Shown here: positions 1 to 9,086 of the stretch, one piece after another | How positions within the stretch are numbered: position 1 is the stretch's first letter | How the letters are laid out: each line of letters opens with the position of its first letter | NCBI GenBank assembly: GCA_016926155.1 | Contig: JAFGPC010000161.1 | Span: forward strand, 1 to 50,263 | Origin: Sedimentisphaerales bacterium | Lineage (GTDB): Bacteria > Planctomycetota > Phycisphaerae > Sedimentisphaerales > Anaerohalosphaeraceae | DNA length: 50,263 nt | Direction of reading: 5' to 3' | The notes under the pieces: generated by a model | The model's database searches: none | The model's input: the letters and a program-made list of their open reading frames with translations, nothing else | Told to the model about the DNA's origin: nothing | Made by a program: the position numbers and the translations under genes

Positions 1-3
1 GAC

Positions 4-76
<73 letters not shown>

Positions 77-227
77 GCAAGTTTTGATGTTCCTGTAATC
101 TATCAGGGATGTACAGGCCAGCTCTATTCACGTGAATGCTGATTTTTACCCAACTGACAGGCTTTTTGCAAGAGGAAGTTTAGATTTTTCGATCACAACA
201 CTGTTTCACCAAGATTTATATCGGTAT

Positions 228-278
228 TAAGGATCATCCTTAGTTGTCCTTGACATAGACCGGAATTTGCTGTATCAG
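228..278 (+). promoter_or_regulatory. mla operon promoter with upstream palindrome
   Basis: A sigma-70-like promoter is visible: TTGACA at 250-255, a 17-base spacer, and TATCAG at 273-278, about 50 bases before the mlaE-like start. Directly upstream lies the palindrome TAAGGATCATCCTTA at 228-242, which could be an activator or repressor site or chance. The rest of the 77-326 interval shows nothing I recognise. Confidence 0.55.
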
Positions 279-326
279 AAGGACCGACAGGGCAAACTCA
301 AGGTATAAGGGAGTGATTCAACGTTC

Positions 327-1469
327 ATGGAGGTATTTGAGAAACAGGAAACAGCCGTTCTTTTCGTCCAACCAATGGATGGAGAATCGCTTATTTTAAC
401 TTTGGAGGGCCACCTGGATTTTCGAAACAGTGGACGGCTGTGGAACAAAGTGCTTTCAGTCTTATCCCATCATTCTTTCCGACAAATCGTGATTGACACC
501 CAAAACATACATTCTTGCGACAGCAGCGGACTAGCGTTGCTGTTTGAAATTCAACTATGGGCTAAAGAACATGATACATCAATCGAAATACTGAATTTAA
601 AAAGGGAATATGCAGAGTTTCTGAATAACTTTTCTACGGAGAGATTCACTCAACCTCATCTATCTCAACATAAACATATCCATGTCGCTGAAGAAATTGG
701 ACGGGCCACTGTCATTTTATGGCATGACTTCCAAGGTCAGGTCAACTTCGTTGGTCAGGCTGCCACCGCTCTGGCCGGAGCGGCGGCCCGCCCCTGGCGA
801 ATTCGCTGGAAAGATCTATTTCTGGTAGCCGAACAGGCCGGAGCCAACGCAGTTGGTATCGTGGTCTTACTGGGTTTTTTATTTGGTTTAATTATCACAT
901 TCAGCTCCGCCTTGCCACTGCGCCAATTCGGCGTGGAAGTATATGTATCAGACTTGGCGGCACTGGCCCTGGTACGTGTGCTGGGACCGTTTATTACAGC
1001 GATTATTCTTGCGGGACGAAGTGGTTCCGCTTTTGCCGCCGAAATAGGAACGATGAAAATAAACAACGAGATAGACGCTCTCGAAACCATGGGGCTGGAT
1101 CCCATTCGTTTTTTGGTTGTACCTCGCATAATAGCGACTACACTGGTTACGCCGCTGCTGGCAATCCTTGCCAATCTTGCCGGAATGGTAGGTTCGGCGG
1201 TGGTTATGATCTCGCTGGGTTTTACCTTGCGAACATTTGTTTCTCATGTGAATTCGGCCATCTCTCCTGAAGATGTGTATTCGGGATTAATGAAGTGTTT
1301 TGTATTTGGCACACTGGTTTCGGGTGTGGGTTGCTTTCGCGGCCTGCAAACGGAAACCGGAGCCAGCGCTGTCGGGATCTCCACAACAAGAGCGGTGGTC
1401 AGCGGAATTGTATTGGTCGTCATAGCGGAAGGTGTTTTCGCTGTCCTATATCATTTTCTGGAAATCTAA
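327..1469 (+). CDS. mlaE: MlaE-family lipid ABC transporter permease with N-terminal STAS domain
   Basis: Inner-membrane permease of an Mla-type ABC system that moves phospholipids between inner and outer membrane. Residues about 1-110 look like an MlaB-like STAS domain, with the conserved DSSGLALL turn around residue 65. The rest is the MlaE fold, with hydrophobic segments and the EIGTMKINNEIDALETMG region typical of the family. At 380 residues it is about 120 longer than a plain MlaE, which fits a built-in MlaB. A GGGAG Shine-Dalgarno lies about 12 bases before the ATG. The mlaF ATG follows the stop codon directly. STAS-MlaE fusions are known in other phyla, so the architecture itself is not new. 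Confidence 0.93.
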   Translation: MEVFEKQETAVLFVQPMDGESLILTLEGHLDFRNSGRLWNKVLSVLSHHSFRQIVIDTQNIHSCDSSGLALLFEIQLWAKEHDTSIEILNLKREYAEFLNNFSTERFTQPHLSQHKHIHVAEEIGRATVILWHDFQGQVNFVGQAATALAGAAARPWRIRWKDLFLVAEQAGANAVGIVVLLGFLFGLIITFSSALPLRQFGVEVYVSDLAALALVRVLGPFITAIILAGRSGSAFAAEIGTMKINNEIDALETMGLDPIRFLVVPRIIATTLVTPLLAILANLAGMVGSAVVMISLGFTLRTFVSHVNSAISPEDVYSGLMKCFVFGTLVSGVGCFRGLQTETGASAVGISTTRAVVSGIVLVVIAEGVFAVLYHFLEI

Positions 1470-2258
1470 ATGAGTCATAAAGAATCCATTATCTGTGTGG
1501 AAAATCTTACCGCATCATACGAAGATATGGTCGTTCTACAGGACATCTCTTTCGAAGTTCAGGAAGGAGAGGTCTTTGCTATATTGGGAGGCAGCGGGTG
1601 TGGGAAAAGCACTCTTCTTAAGCACATGATCGGATTATTGGAACCGGAGAAGGGACATGTATGGATCGACGGAGATAATATAATCGGGGCCGATGAGAAA
1701 CTGCGAGCCCGGATTCTCAGCAAGATCGGTGTCACCTTTCAGGGAGGGGCGCTATTTGGCTCCATGTCCCTGCTCGAAAACGTTCGATTACCTCTGGAAG
1801 AGTATACAACACTGCCAAAAGCCGCTATAGACCTAGTCGCTTTAATGAAACTGGAACTGGTTGGGCTTCGTGAAGCTTATCATCAAATGCCCAGCGAGCT
1901 ATCCGGTGGGATGCAGAAACGCGGAGCCATCGCACGGGCAATGGCTCTCGATCCGGCGATTCTTTTTTTGGACGAACCATCGGCTGGACTGGATCCGATC
2001 ACTTCCGCTGAATTGGACCGTTTGATTCTGCACCTGGCACGACATCTACAAGTGACTTTTGTGATTGTAACTCATGAATTACCTAGTGTATACGCTGTAG
2101 CCGATCGTGTGATTCTACTGGACAAGGAAACGCGGGGAATTGTAGCCACAGGTCCTCCCGCTCAATTGAGAGATAACCGGAAGAATCCGACAGCATGGCA
2201 GTTCTTTCATCGGCAAATCGGGGATCAGTCGATGAACATAGAGAAAGGGAGAACCTGA
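1470..2258 (+). CDS. mlaF: MlaF-like ABC transporter ATPase
   Basis: Cytoplasmic ATPase powering the neighbouring MlaE-type permease. All ABC hallmarks are visible: Walker A GGSGCGKST near residue 42, signature LSGGMQKR near 145, Walker B ILFLDEP followed by SAGLDP near 166, and a switch histidine in IVTHEL. At 262 residues it is the usual length. The ATG abuts the stop of the permease gene, so translation is probably coupled. The LSGGMQKR form of the signature is typical of the Mla/MCE-associated subfamily. Confidence 0.95.
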   Translation: MSHKESIICVENLTASYEDMVVLQDISFEVQEGEVFAILGGSGCGKSTLLKHMIGLLEPEKGHVWIDGDNIIGADEKLRARILSKIGVTFQGGALFGSMSLLENVRLPLEEYTTLPKAAIDLVALMKLELVGLREAYHQMPSELSGGMQKRGAIARAMALDPAILFLDEPSAGLDPITSAELDRLILHLARHLQVTFVIVTHELPSVYAVADRVILLDKETRGIVATGPPAQLRDNRKNPTAWQFFHRQIGDQSMNIEKGRT

Positions 2259-2296
2259 AACAAATACCTTTGAAGAAGCTGAAAACAAGGTAACCA

Positions 2297-3313
2297 ATGA
2301 AAACCAAAGCCAATTATTTCAAGATCGGAATGTTCGTGATCCTGGCGATATTGATTCTGATCATCGGTCTAATCGCCTTAAGTGCTCGAGCTCTTATTCA
2401 GGATGTCGTATATATCGAGACATATATCGATGAATCGGTTCTGGGTCTGAGTGTGGGCTCTTCTGTAATTCAGCGCGGTGTGCAAATCGGGACGGTCGAA
2501 CAGATTACCTTTGTTTCCCATGAATATTTCGATCAGTTAAATGACCATGATTTTCAAACATTCAACCGATATGTCATGGTGATCAGTAAAGTCAATGCCA
2601 AGAGTTTTCGCGGTCTGGGACTGAATGATAATCTAAAGACCATTATTCAACAGAGTATCGACAATGGTCTTCGTCTGAGGTTATCTCCACAGGGAATTAC
2701 AGGGATTTATTATCTAGAAGCCGACTATGTGGATCCCGAACGGTATCCTCCCCTGCAACTCAAATGGAATCCCAAGTATTATTATATCCCTTCCTCTCCG
2801 AGTACATTAACCAGTTTCACACAATCTCTGGATATCGTCCTGCAAGACCTGACAAAGGTCAACTTTGAACAAGTCGCACGATCCCTGGAGCAAACTCTAC
2901 AATCGATGAGACAACTGCTGGAAGATGCCAAGATTGGGGAAACGCGGGCGGAACTGTCTGAACTGATGGCAACTCTTAAACAGGCTATTACCGATGCCAG
3001 GATAACAGAGTTGCGTCAACAGCTCAACGAACTGCTGAACAGCCTGGGACAATCCAGCCAAATGTTTCAGGATGCGATAGGACCGGCACCGCCCGGGCAA
3101 GCCAAGACGTTTCGTGAAACAATCGCTCAACTACATTCATCTCTGCGCCAGATGGAAAGGCTGGTTGCCATGGAGGAATCGGACATCGATGAAATGGTCG
3201 ACAATTTAAAACGGGCATCGGAAAATCTGCGCGAAGCTACGGAAAAGGTCAAACGCTATCCTTCCCTGCTTTTATTCAGCGAACCCCCTCAGAAATCGGA
3301 GGTCACCCAATGA
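2297..3313 (+). CDS. mlaD: MlaD-family MCE protein
   Basis: Periplasmic lipid-binding component, anchored by one N-terminal transmembrane segment (about residues 10-32). An MCE domain follows (about 38-150), including a typical VLGLSVGSSVIQRGVQIGTV stretch. The C-terminal half (about 175-330) is helical and Gln/Leu/Glu rich, likely coiled coil, as in longer MCE proteins that form periplasm-spanning tubes or needles. It lies 38 bases after mlaF and overlaps the next gene by four bases (ATGA). A periplasmic shuttle of MlaC type is not present here. Confidence 0.9.
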   Translation: MKTKANYFKIGMFVILAILILIIGLIALSARALIQDVVYIETYIDESVLGLSVGSSVIQRGVQIGTVEQITFVSHEYFDQLNDHDFQTFNRYVMVISKVNAKSFRGLGLNDNLKTIIQQSIDNGLRLRLSPQGITGIYYLEADYVDPERYPPLQLKWNPKYYYIPSSPSTLTSFTQSLDIVLQDLTKVNFEQVARSLEQTLQSMRQLLEDAKIGETRAELSELMATLKQAITDARITELRQQLNELLNSLGQSSQMFQDAIGPAPPGQAKTFRETIAQLHSSLRQMERLVAMEESDIDEMVDNLKRASENLREATEKVKRYPSLLLFSEPPQKSEVTQ

Positions 3314-3939
3314 AACAAGAAAGGGTAATATTAATCCCCTGGAGTATATTCATAATTATAACCATTTTCCTGTACGGTTGTGGCAATTCAAACGGCCGCA
3401 TTACCGAACTTAGGCATTTTCTCTTGCAGGCAGAGCGACAAGTTCCTCCCTCTTCCACTTCAGTAGAAGGTGTCCTATGCATTCGTCCATTTCGTGTGGC
3501 CAGCCCGTTTGCCGGGGATCAATTGGTGTATCGTACCGACCAAGTAACGTTCGAAGCTGATTATTATAAGCGGTTTATGGTTCCTCCCGGTCCTATGATA
3601 ACAGACCAAAGCCAGAAATGGCTTTCACAAAGCGGTCTTTTCTCCAATGTTGTTGATGCCGGAAGCAAGGCGGATATCAACTACACACTGGAAGGATGGA
3701 TTTTTGCATTGTATGGAGATTTTAGTGAAAAAGACAATAAAGCTGTCCTTGAAATTCAAGCGGTTCTTTTTCGGGAAATCCCAGGTGAAAACAAAATTAT
3801 CATGGATCGAACATATAAGATTCAGGCTTCTGTGCGTTCTCGACAAGTATCTGATCTGATTGCAGGCATGAATGACTGTCTGCATCAGTTTTTAAGCCAA
3901 ATCGAAACTGATATGCTGGAAGCTTTACACAGTGAATAA
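3310..3939 (+). CDS. ABC transport auxiliary lipoprotein (PqiC-like)
   Basis: The N-terminus has a short hydrophobic segment ending in the lipobox LYGC (cysteine near residue 24), so this is probably a lipoprotein. The body resembles the ABC-transport auxiliary component family that accompanies MCE/Mla operons (PqiC-like), with a conserved-looking IRPFRVASPF stretch and a YRTDQVTFEADYYKRF stretch. It would complete the envelope-spanning transporter at the outer membrane. The ATG overlaps the mlaD stop (ATGA), so it belongs to the same operon. A run of nine T follows the stop, but no strong hairpin precedes it. A weak long-range inverted repeat (3968-3981 with 4017-4029) lies across the convergent junction. 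Confidence 0.8.
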   Translation: MKQERVILIPWSIFIIITIFLYGCGNSNGRITELRHFLLQAERQVPPSSTSVEGVLCIRPFRVASPFAGDQLVYRTDQVTFEADYYKRFMVPPGPMITDQSQKWLSQSGLFSNVVDAGSKADINYTLEGWIFALYGDFSEKDNKAVLEIQAVLFREIPGENKIIMDRTYKIQASVRSRQVSDLIAGMNDCLHQFLSQIETDMLEALHSE

Positions 3940-4011
3940 TTTTTTTTTCAGAGCACCTTCGTACAGAATAGCCTTTACAAGTTTTATACTAACGACTATT
4001 ACATGATAAAG

Positions 4012-5178
4012 CTATCCTTGTGAGGCTATAATAACGAGAGCTATTACAGCGGCTATTGCAGCCACACCAATGACAGCTAGGGCAATCTTCCAGAAACTCC
4101 AAGGACGCTCTCCCTGTACCTCCCCTGTTCGACCGTTGATCAGGAAACGAAAAACTTTGTTTTTATACCGATAGGCACTGATCCAGATTGGCAGCAGAAG
4201 ATGCTTGAAGGTGATCCTGTCGTGCTGAGTCCTAACAGAATGAATGCGTTGTTCATCTCCACCGATATCCTGACGAACGAGTTGACGAATTTTCACATCC
4301 ATTATTTTCTGGCCATACTCAAAGCCCTGCGCCAGATCGATCTGATAACTCTCCGCGCGAAAACCGCTGAGATATTCGTCTGTATAAGGCACAAGGTTCT
4401 GGAGATCCCAGGGTTCGAGCTTTTCCGTATAGTGCCGTGGCAGTGTATTGCTGGCAAGGACTAAAACATCGTCGAAGGAATGCCATACGGTACCGCTGGC
4501 CGGCCACCAGCGAGTCTTGCGAACCCGGCGGGTTTTATGGACAAGCTTGCCGTTTTGATGCGTCGTATAGTGCTCTGTCACCCAGTAGTGTTTCCCTCGC
4601 TGGCCTCGATAGAAGGACGTCGTATCACTATCATATGTCCAATAGGGTACATATATACCGGTAAGTTTTCCCTCTGATTGGGCCATTTTCCTGAGATCAT
4701 TCGGGGCAAACCAAAGCCCTGCAACCCACTTGCGGAACTGCTCCCAGCCCTGTTTACGATTCACGTGAAACGGCAATAGTGATTTTGGCTTGATCTGTCT
4801 GGTGGAATGAGCCGTTGCTACAATCGGCGAACCGCAAAATGGGCAATCCTGGCTGGTAATGTTGGGATCTGTTGTAGTCTCGGCAGCACAGCTCGGGCAT
4901 TTGATTGTGATAATTTCTTCTGTATCACTTGCTTCGGCCTGGCTGGCAAGAAAGGCTCGAAAATCCAATTCCCGGATGTCTTCCTCGGATTGAGGGATGG
5001 GATTCTCATGTCCGCAATAGGGACAGTTCTGGCTGTGTGTGCCGGGTTTGAACCCCATTTTAGCTCCACAGCCACCGCATTTAAAAGATTGCTGCAGTTG
5101 TCCTACGGTTTGTTCTTCATTCATAACCTCATCGTCAGTCGATGGATTATCTGCCGGCTGTAAAGAGTCCTCAACCAT
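4012..5178 (-). CDS. double zinc-ribbon protein with C-terminal membrane anchor
   Basis: I chose the ATG at 5178 (388 residues): an AAAGGA Shine-Dalgarno precedes it, whereas a longer frame would run back into the upstream gene. Two zinc ribbons occur near the N-terminus, each built from CxxC pairs (CGGC...CPYC at about 34-55, CPSC...CPFC at about 93-118). A long domain follows with no motif I can assign, then one hydrophobic C-terminal segment. Related proteins are often labelled TFIIB-type zinc ribbon or wrongly as primosomal-protein-like, and are commonly found next to SPFH proteins as here. The function is unknown; a membrane-associated partner of the SPFH protein is a reasonable inference. 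Confidence 0.82.
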   Translation of the reverse strand: MVEDSLQPADNPSTDDEVMNEEQTVGQLQQSFKCGGCGAKMGFKPGTHSQNCPYCGHENPIPQSEEDIRELDFRAFLASQAEASDTEEIITIKCPSCAAETTTDPNITSQDCPFCGSPIVATAHSTRQIKPKSLLPFHVNRKQGWEQFRKWVAGLWFAPNDLRKMAQSEGKLTGIYVPYWTYDSDTTSFYRGQRGKHYWVTEHYTTHQNGKLVHKTRRVRKTRWWPASGTVWHSFDDVLVLASNTLPRHYTEKLEPWDLQNLVPYTDEYLSGFRAESYQIDLAQGFEYGQKIMDVKIRQLVRQDIGGDEQRIHSVRTQHDRITFKHLLLPIWISAYRYKNKVFRFLINGRTGEVQGERPWSFWKIALAVIGVAAIAAVIALVIIASQG

Positions 5179-5200
5179 TGGAATTCCTTTGTAGGTACAC

Positions 5201-6316
5201 TTATTGTGGCGGCAGTGGTGGCGGAGCAACTCCAAATAGCGATGTTAAATCGCTGACTTGCGACGCAGGAGTCCAATTGGCCATCCCCTGGCACCAGATG
5301 AGTGTACCCCGAGTCAATTGACCGTTCTGGATATAGGGCTTGAGGGCATCCACTTCAAATGGTCCATATTGTTGTCCGTTAATAGCCAGATAGAACTGCT
5401 TTTTCTGCGGCAGTGGCGGAGGGGTGGCAGGTTGCTGTTGGGGCTGCTGGGTGGCCTGACCGGCACCCATGGCTGAACCCATCTGATTGGCCATGGCAAA
5501 TCCCATACCCATCCCCATGCCCCCAGCAGCCATTCCGCCAGGATTTTTGGCAGCTTCTTCCATGGCATTGGCTGTCTGGAATTGGGTGTATTTATGAAGG
5601 TCGCCGATGATACCCATACTGGCACGTTTGTCGAGAGCTTTTTCCACCTCTTCCGGTAAAGAGATGTTCTCGACAAGCATTTTAGTCACATCAATGCCAT
5701 AATCTGCAAATTCGGTGCCGATCTTGCTTGTGATAAACTGGCCTAATTCATCATAGTTGGCCGCCAGATCGAGGACTGGAATCTTGCTTTCCCCAATAAT
5801 ATCGGCAAATCGGGAAATGATCATATTGCGAAGCTGATCGGTCACCTCATCCGTGGTAAAGTGCCCATCCGTGCCGACAATCTGTCGAATGAACTTTCCT
5901 GCATCGCTGACCCGTATAGCATACGTACCAAAAGCCCTCAGCCGGACAGGGCCGAACTCAGTATCGCGAAGTGTGATCGGATGCTTGGTACCCCATTTCA
6001 GGTCGGTGAACTGACGGGTGCTGATAAAGTAGACTTCCGCCTTGAAGGGACTGTGGAAACCGTATTTCCAGCCCATCAGCGTCGACAGGATCGGCAGATT
6101 GTCGGTCTGCAGGGTATACATGCCCGGCTGGAACACATCGGCAAGCTGGCCTTTATTGACGAAAGCAGCCATCTGGCCTTCCCGGACGGTCAGTTTCGCC
6201 CCCATTTTAATCTCATTATCCAGGCGATTGAAACGATAGACCATCGTGTTGTTGCTAGGATCGGTCCACTCAATAATGTCAATCAATTCGCCGCGTAGTT
6301 TATCGAACAAGCCCAT
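5201..6316 (-). CDS. SPFH-domain protein with C-terminal GYF_2 domain
   Basis: Residues about 20-250 match the SPFH/band-7 type seen in YdjI-like ('virion core protein'-labelled) proteins. There is no N-terminal membrane segment. A Gly/Met/Ala/Gln-rich linker (about 255-305) leads to a GYF_2 domain (about 308-356) with the motif YGPFEVDAL and a WCQGMANWTPASQV stretch, predicted to bind proline-rich peptides. The protein ends in a proline-rich tail (APPPLPPQ) that such a domain could itself bind. It has a strong GGGAGG Shine-Dalgarno. The zinc-ribbon gene follows 22 bases after its stop, so they form a two-gene unit. Family members form membrane-associated oligomeric scaffolds; the exact role is unknown. 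Confidence 0.85.
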   Translation of the reverse strand: MGLFDKLRGELIDIIEWTDPSNNTMVYRFNRLDNEIKMGAKLTVREGQMAAFVNKGQLADVFQPGMYTLQTDNLPILSTLMGWKYGFHSPFKAEVYFISTRQFTDLKWGTKHPITLRDTEFGPVRLRAFGTYAIRVSDAGKFIRQIVGTDGHFTTDEVTDQLRNMIISRFADIIGESKIPVLDLAANYDELGQFITSKIGTEFADYGIDVTKMLVENISLPEEVEKALDKRASMGIIGDLHKYTQFQTANAMEEAAKNPGGMAAGGMGMGMGFAMANQMGSAMGAGQATQQPQQQPATPPPLPQKKQFYLAINGQQYGPFEVDALKPYIQNGQLTRGTLIWCQGMANWTPASQVSDLTSLFGVAPPPLPPQ

Positions 6317-6503
6317 AGTACACCTCCCTAAGGTAACATCTCCACCCGGAATGCCCGGTTGTCTGTATTTCCAATTCTAAGATGCAGAAACTACGTACAT
6401 ATTCTACTGACGTAGTAGTGTCTCCGCAAGAGATAGACGCAGAAAGGAGTAAAATGTGACAAATCGATTAAGAACCGGAAATGGCTTTAGTCTGTTGTTG
6501 AAT
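6317..6503 (-). promoter_or_regulatory. intergenic leader of the SPFH/zinc-ribbon pair
   Basis: This gap separates the Lnt-like gene from the SPFH gene. It holds a 7-bp inverted repeat, ACTACGT at 6390-6396 and ACGTAGT at 6410-6416, that could be an operator or a hairpin. On the minus strand TTGTCA is a possible -35 box, but no convincing -10 follows at the right distance. No gene is seen in it. Confidence 0.3.
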
Positions 6504-7904
6504 TTATATTCCTGCAAAATAGACCACAGTACATCCGATCAGAAATACAATACAAAAGACAACCGGCCAGTGGCCAAAGCGGCTGAAGAGAGAAATTCCT
6601 TCATAAACAGGAATCTCGGCCACAATCACGCCCGGCCCCTGACGAAAATGGTCCATGGATGCAAGGAGCTGACCATTTGGACTAACGATCGCGCTGATAC
6701 CGTTTGAGGCAGCCCTGACTATGCCATAATTAGATTCGATTGCCCGATGAATACTGTTTTGCAGATGTGCTTTTTTGACAGCACGCCAATCCAATGTAGG
6801 GACCGCAACTATTCCTATACCCTTCATTCCATAGCGACGAGACAAATCCGTAAAGTTGTCATCCTGACAGATCATCCCCCCTACCCGGATACCTTCAATA
6901 TAGATCTCTTGCAGTTGGCCATCCCCGGCTGGAAACGGCTCAAAGGGAGTCAGATGTGTTTTCACATAATTGCAAAGGACATGCCCTGTGTCCGACAGGA
7001 ACAGAATTCGATTATCCTGCTCATCATAATTGTAGTATCCGATAATTTGGAAGATGTGATGCTTTTGGGCTAAATCAGCAAATCGCTTCAGCCACTCTGT
7101 TCGGTTTTTTTGGCCAAATTCGAAGGCCATTTCAGGAGAAACCACCAAACGTGCTCCCTGCTGGGCAGCCAGAGCCACTTTTGATGCGTATAATTCCTCA
7201 AATCCTTCCGGGGAGGTTGGATCAGCCAATTCAGATGTTTCTTCATGAGCCCATCCGATGGCTGCTACGACAAGTTTTGACTTAGCCAAATCTGTTCGAA
7301 GTAATACGATCGGCCCACCGCCCAAAACAGCCATAATACCCACTAAGAGAAATACATGGACTCTTGAAATACTTTGAAAAAGAAGATTTACAAATGAAAC
7401 CTGTAGAAATCCCACGAAAAATACGATCCCCGTGATTCCGGTTATACTGGTGAACCAGATCAACCGAGGATAAGCGGACCAGCAGCGACCCAGAGACTGG
7501 GCTGTGCCCCACATGGGAACCAGCGTAAAATTCAACCAATCGATCACGACAAGTACCGAAGCAAAGGCCATAGAACCAATGATCGTTCCATGTCTTGCCA
7601 GAGGAACACCAAGCATGACATCCGCAACCATAACAGTTGTCAATACAGCTATTAAAATTGCGGTAATAGGCGCTGGCAGTCGCAAAACCAGCATCTGAGG
7701 CAAAGTGAATGCCAAACCCATATAAAGGCCCATCAGAAAAAGTCCTTGACGTCCCGGTTTGTACTTCTTGTCAAGGATCAGAATCCCAAGAAATCCCATC
7801 AATTGCAACGGAGCCAGAATTCCCCAGAGATTTCCCGCTGCCATAAGCATCCCCCCGCCGCATCCCGCCGCACGATACCTCCACTCCTCATGTGTCCGAC
7901 TCAT
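6504..7904 (-). CDS. apolipoprotein N-acyltransferase-like membrane protein
   Basis: The first 205 residues contain about six hydrophobic segments. A carbon-nitrogen hydrolase (nitrilase) domain spans about 210-440, and one more membrane segment closes the C-terminus, which is the Lnt layout. The catalytic triad is visible: Glu258 (SPEMAFE), Lys315 (NYVKTHL) and Cys346 (MICQDDN). Lnt adds the third acyl chain to lipoproteins in the inner membrane. At 466 residues it is slightly shorter than E. coli Lnt. It lies under an apparent MarR operator next to an SGNH hydrolase, so it may be a specialised paralogue rather than the housekeeping Lnt. A strong GGAGG site precedes the ATG. Confidence 0.85.
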   Translation of the reverse strand: MSRTHEEWRYRAAGCGGGMLMAAGNLWGILAPLQLMGFLGILILDKKYKPGRQGLFLMGLYMGLAFTLPQMLVLRLPAPITAILIAVLTTVMVADVMLGVPLARHGTIIGSMAFASVLVVIDWLNFTLVPMWGTAQSLGRCWSAYPRLIWFTSITGITGIVFFVGFLQVSFVNLLFQSISRVHVFLLVGIMAVLGGGPIVLLRTDLAKSKLVVAAIGWAHEETSELADPTSPEGFEELYASKVALAAQQGARLVVSPEMAFEFGQKNRTEWLKRFADLAQKHHIFQIIGYYNYDEQDNRILFLSDTGHVLCNYVKTHLTPFEPFPAGDGQLQEIYIEGIRVGGMICQDDNFTDLSRRYGMKGIGIVAVPTLDWRAVKKAHLQNSIHRAIESNYGIVRAASNGISAIVSPNGQLLASMDHFRQGPGVIVAEIPVYEGISLFSRFGHWPVVFCIVFLIGCTVVYFAGI

Positions 7905-7928
7905 GGCTACCTCCTTATTACGTCTTAT

Positions 7929-7946
7929 TAGTTTATATATGAACTG
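7929..7946 (-). promoter_or_regulatory. candidate MarR operator, Lnt-like gene promoter
   Basis: On the plus strand the site reads TAGTTTATATATGAACTG, two changes from the perfect palindrome at 9017-9034, and is followed by the same TTAAA tail. It lies 25 bases before the Lnt-like ATG. On the minus strand TTAACA precedes it and TAAGAC follows with a 17-base spacer, so it probably covers the core promoter. Confidence 0.55.
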
Positions 7947-7964
7947 TTAAATCATAAAAGGGGG

Positions 7965-8933
7965 TTATATTTTCTCATCAAGTAAATCCTTTTGAATAAT
8001 GCCTACGATCTGTAATAAAAACAACCGCCGAATTGCATCATAGCCTCGTACATTGGGATCTTCGATATTGGTATGGTACCAATGCCCCGGATCCTCCTTA
8101 CGATATGTATTTCGCCACCAATCCGTACAATGGAAACCATGTCCCATGAATTCAGCATGCAAATCCACCAGATGGACATTGGCATACTCATCACACAACT
8201 CTCGAATCTTCTGATTGGTCAATGCCAATACTATTATACAATCAGGCCATCGTGGCAGACCGACAATCTGAGGATCACCCACCCCATCCGTCGGATCGTA
8301 GATATTGGCCAGGAATATCTGACAGCCCCCGGGAAACTTTTCGGTTACTCTCTGAAGTATTGTTCGTAGGCGTTTCTTGATATTACCTGTCCATTCAATG
8401 GCCTGTTTAGAAGTGCAGCCATACATCGCTCCATCCACCGGTTTGCTTCGACCATAATCATGTATCAGGTCATTCCCACCGGACGTGATTACGACAATAC
8501 CATACACCTCTGAATCATATTGTGGTATGCATGGTAATTGCTGATTTATGTGCTGTTGCGTAGTCGTATAATCCTGCGCCAAGTTCAACATTTTCAAATG
8601 GGGAAGGATTACGGATAGATCTTTCCCCTTCATGTCCGGATAGAATGTATCTAAGTTGCTAGAAAGAAGTTGGATATAACTTTTTTCTTCGGGCACACCA
8701 AATCCCCTGGTCACACTATCTCCCAATCCCAGCAAGACAACCTGCCGCTGAGTCCAGGGAGTGTTAAAAGGTCCGGAAGGAACACTCGGGCCGGCCGGAC
8801 CGGATCCTATTGGTAGTCGGCGAGTAGCCAGATGTAATCGCCAGCCTATGTATCCGCCAAATGTCAAAATCGGAAGAAGTGTCAGGATCAGTATACGCCA
8901 CCGGAAAGAATACCATCGTAACTGTGTTTTCAT
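7965..8933 (-). CDS. SGNH/GDSL-type hydrolase, membrane-anchored or exported
   Basis: An N-terminal hydrophobic segment (about residues 13-29) anchors or exports the protein. A linker rich in Gly, Pro and Ser precedes the SGNH fold. Block I is LGLGDSVTRG with nucleophile Ser73, block III is SGGNDL, and a DPGH motif near the C-terminus can supply the catalytic Asp/His pair, followed by DPNVRGYDAI. Such enzymes are esterases, lipases or deacetylases; the substrate cannot be read from the sequence. Its promoter region carries the perfect copy of the palindrome shared with the marR and Lnt-like genes, so the three probably respond to one signal. Confidence 0.85.
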   Translation of the reverse strand: MKTQLRWYSFRWRILILTLLPILTFGGYIGWRLHLATRRLPIGSGPAGPSVPSGPFNTPWTQRQVVLLGLGDSVTRGFGVPEEKSYIQLLSSNLDTFYPDMKGKDLSVILPHLKMLNLAQDYTTTQQHINQQLPCIPQYDSEVYGIVVITSGGNDLIHDYGRSKPVDGAMYGCTSKQAIEWTGNIKKRLRTILQRVTEKFPGGCQIFLANIYDPTDGVGDPQIVGLPRWPDCIIVLALTNQKIRELCDEYANVHLVDLHAEFMGHGFHCTDWWRNTYRKEDPGHWYHTNIEDPNVRGYDAIRRLFLLQIVGIIQKDLLDEKI

Positions 8934-9016
8934 GATCCGCCCCTTTCCTTTATCCCGGAAACCAATCTATGTGAATGGTTAACAAATAATTCTTTACACG
9001 CAGAACCATCGGATAT

Positions 9017-9034
9017 TAGTTCATATATGAACTA
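9017..9034 (-). promoter_or_regulatory. candidate MarR operator, SGNH hydrolase promoter
   Basis: A perfect 18-bp palindrome, TAGTTCATATATGAACTA, lies 84 bases before the hydrolase ATG. On the minus strand TTAATA precedes it and TATCCG follows with a 17-base spacer. It is the best copy of the three-site set (7929, 9017, 9585). Confidence 0.65.
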
Positions 9035-9086
9035 TTAAAGCCGGAAAACACAATTTCGATTCCTAATGAGTTCCCTTTGTAATTTT

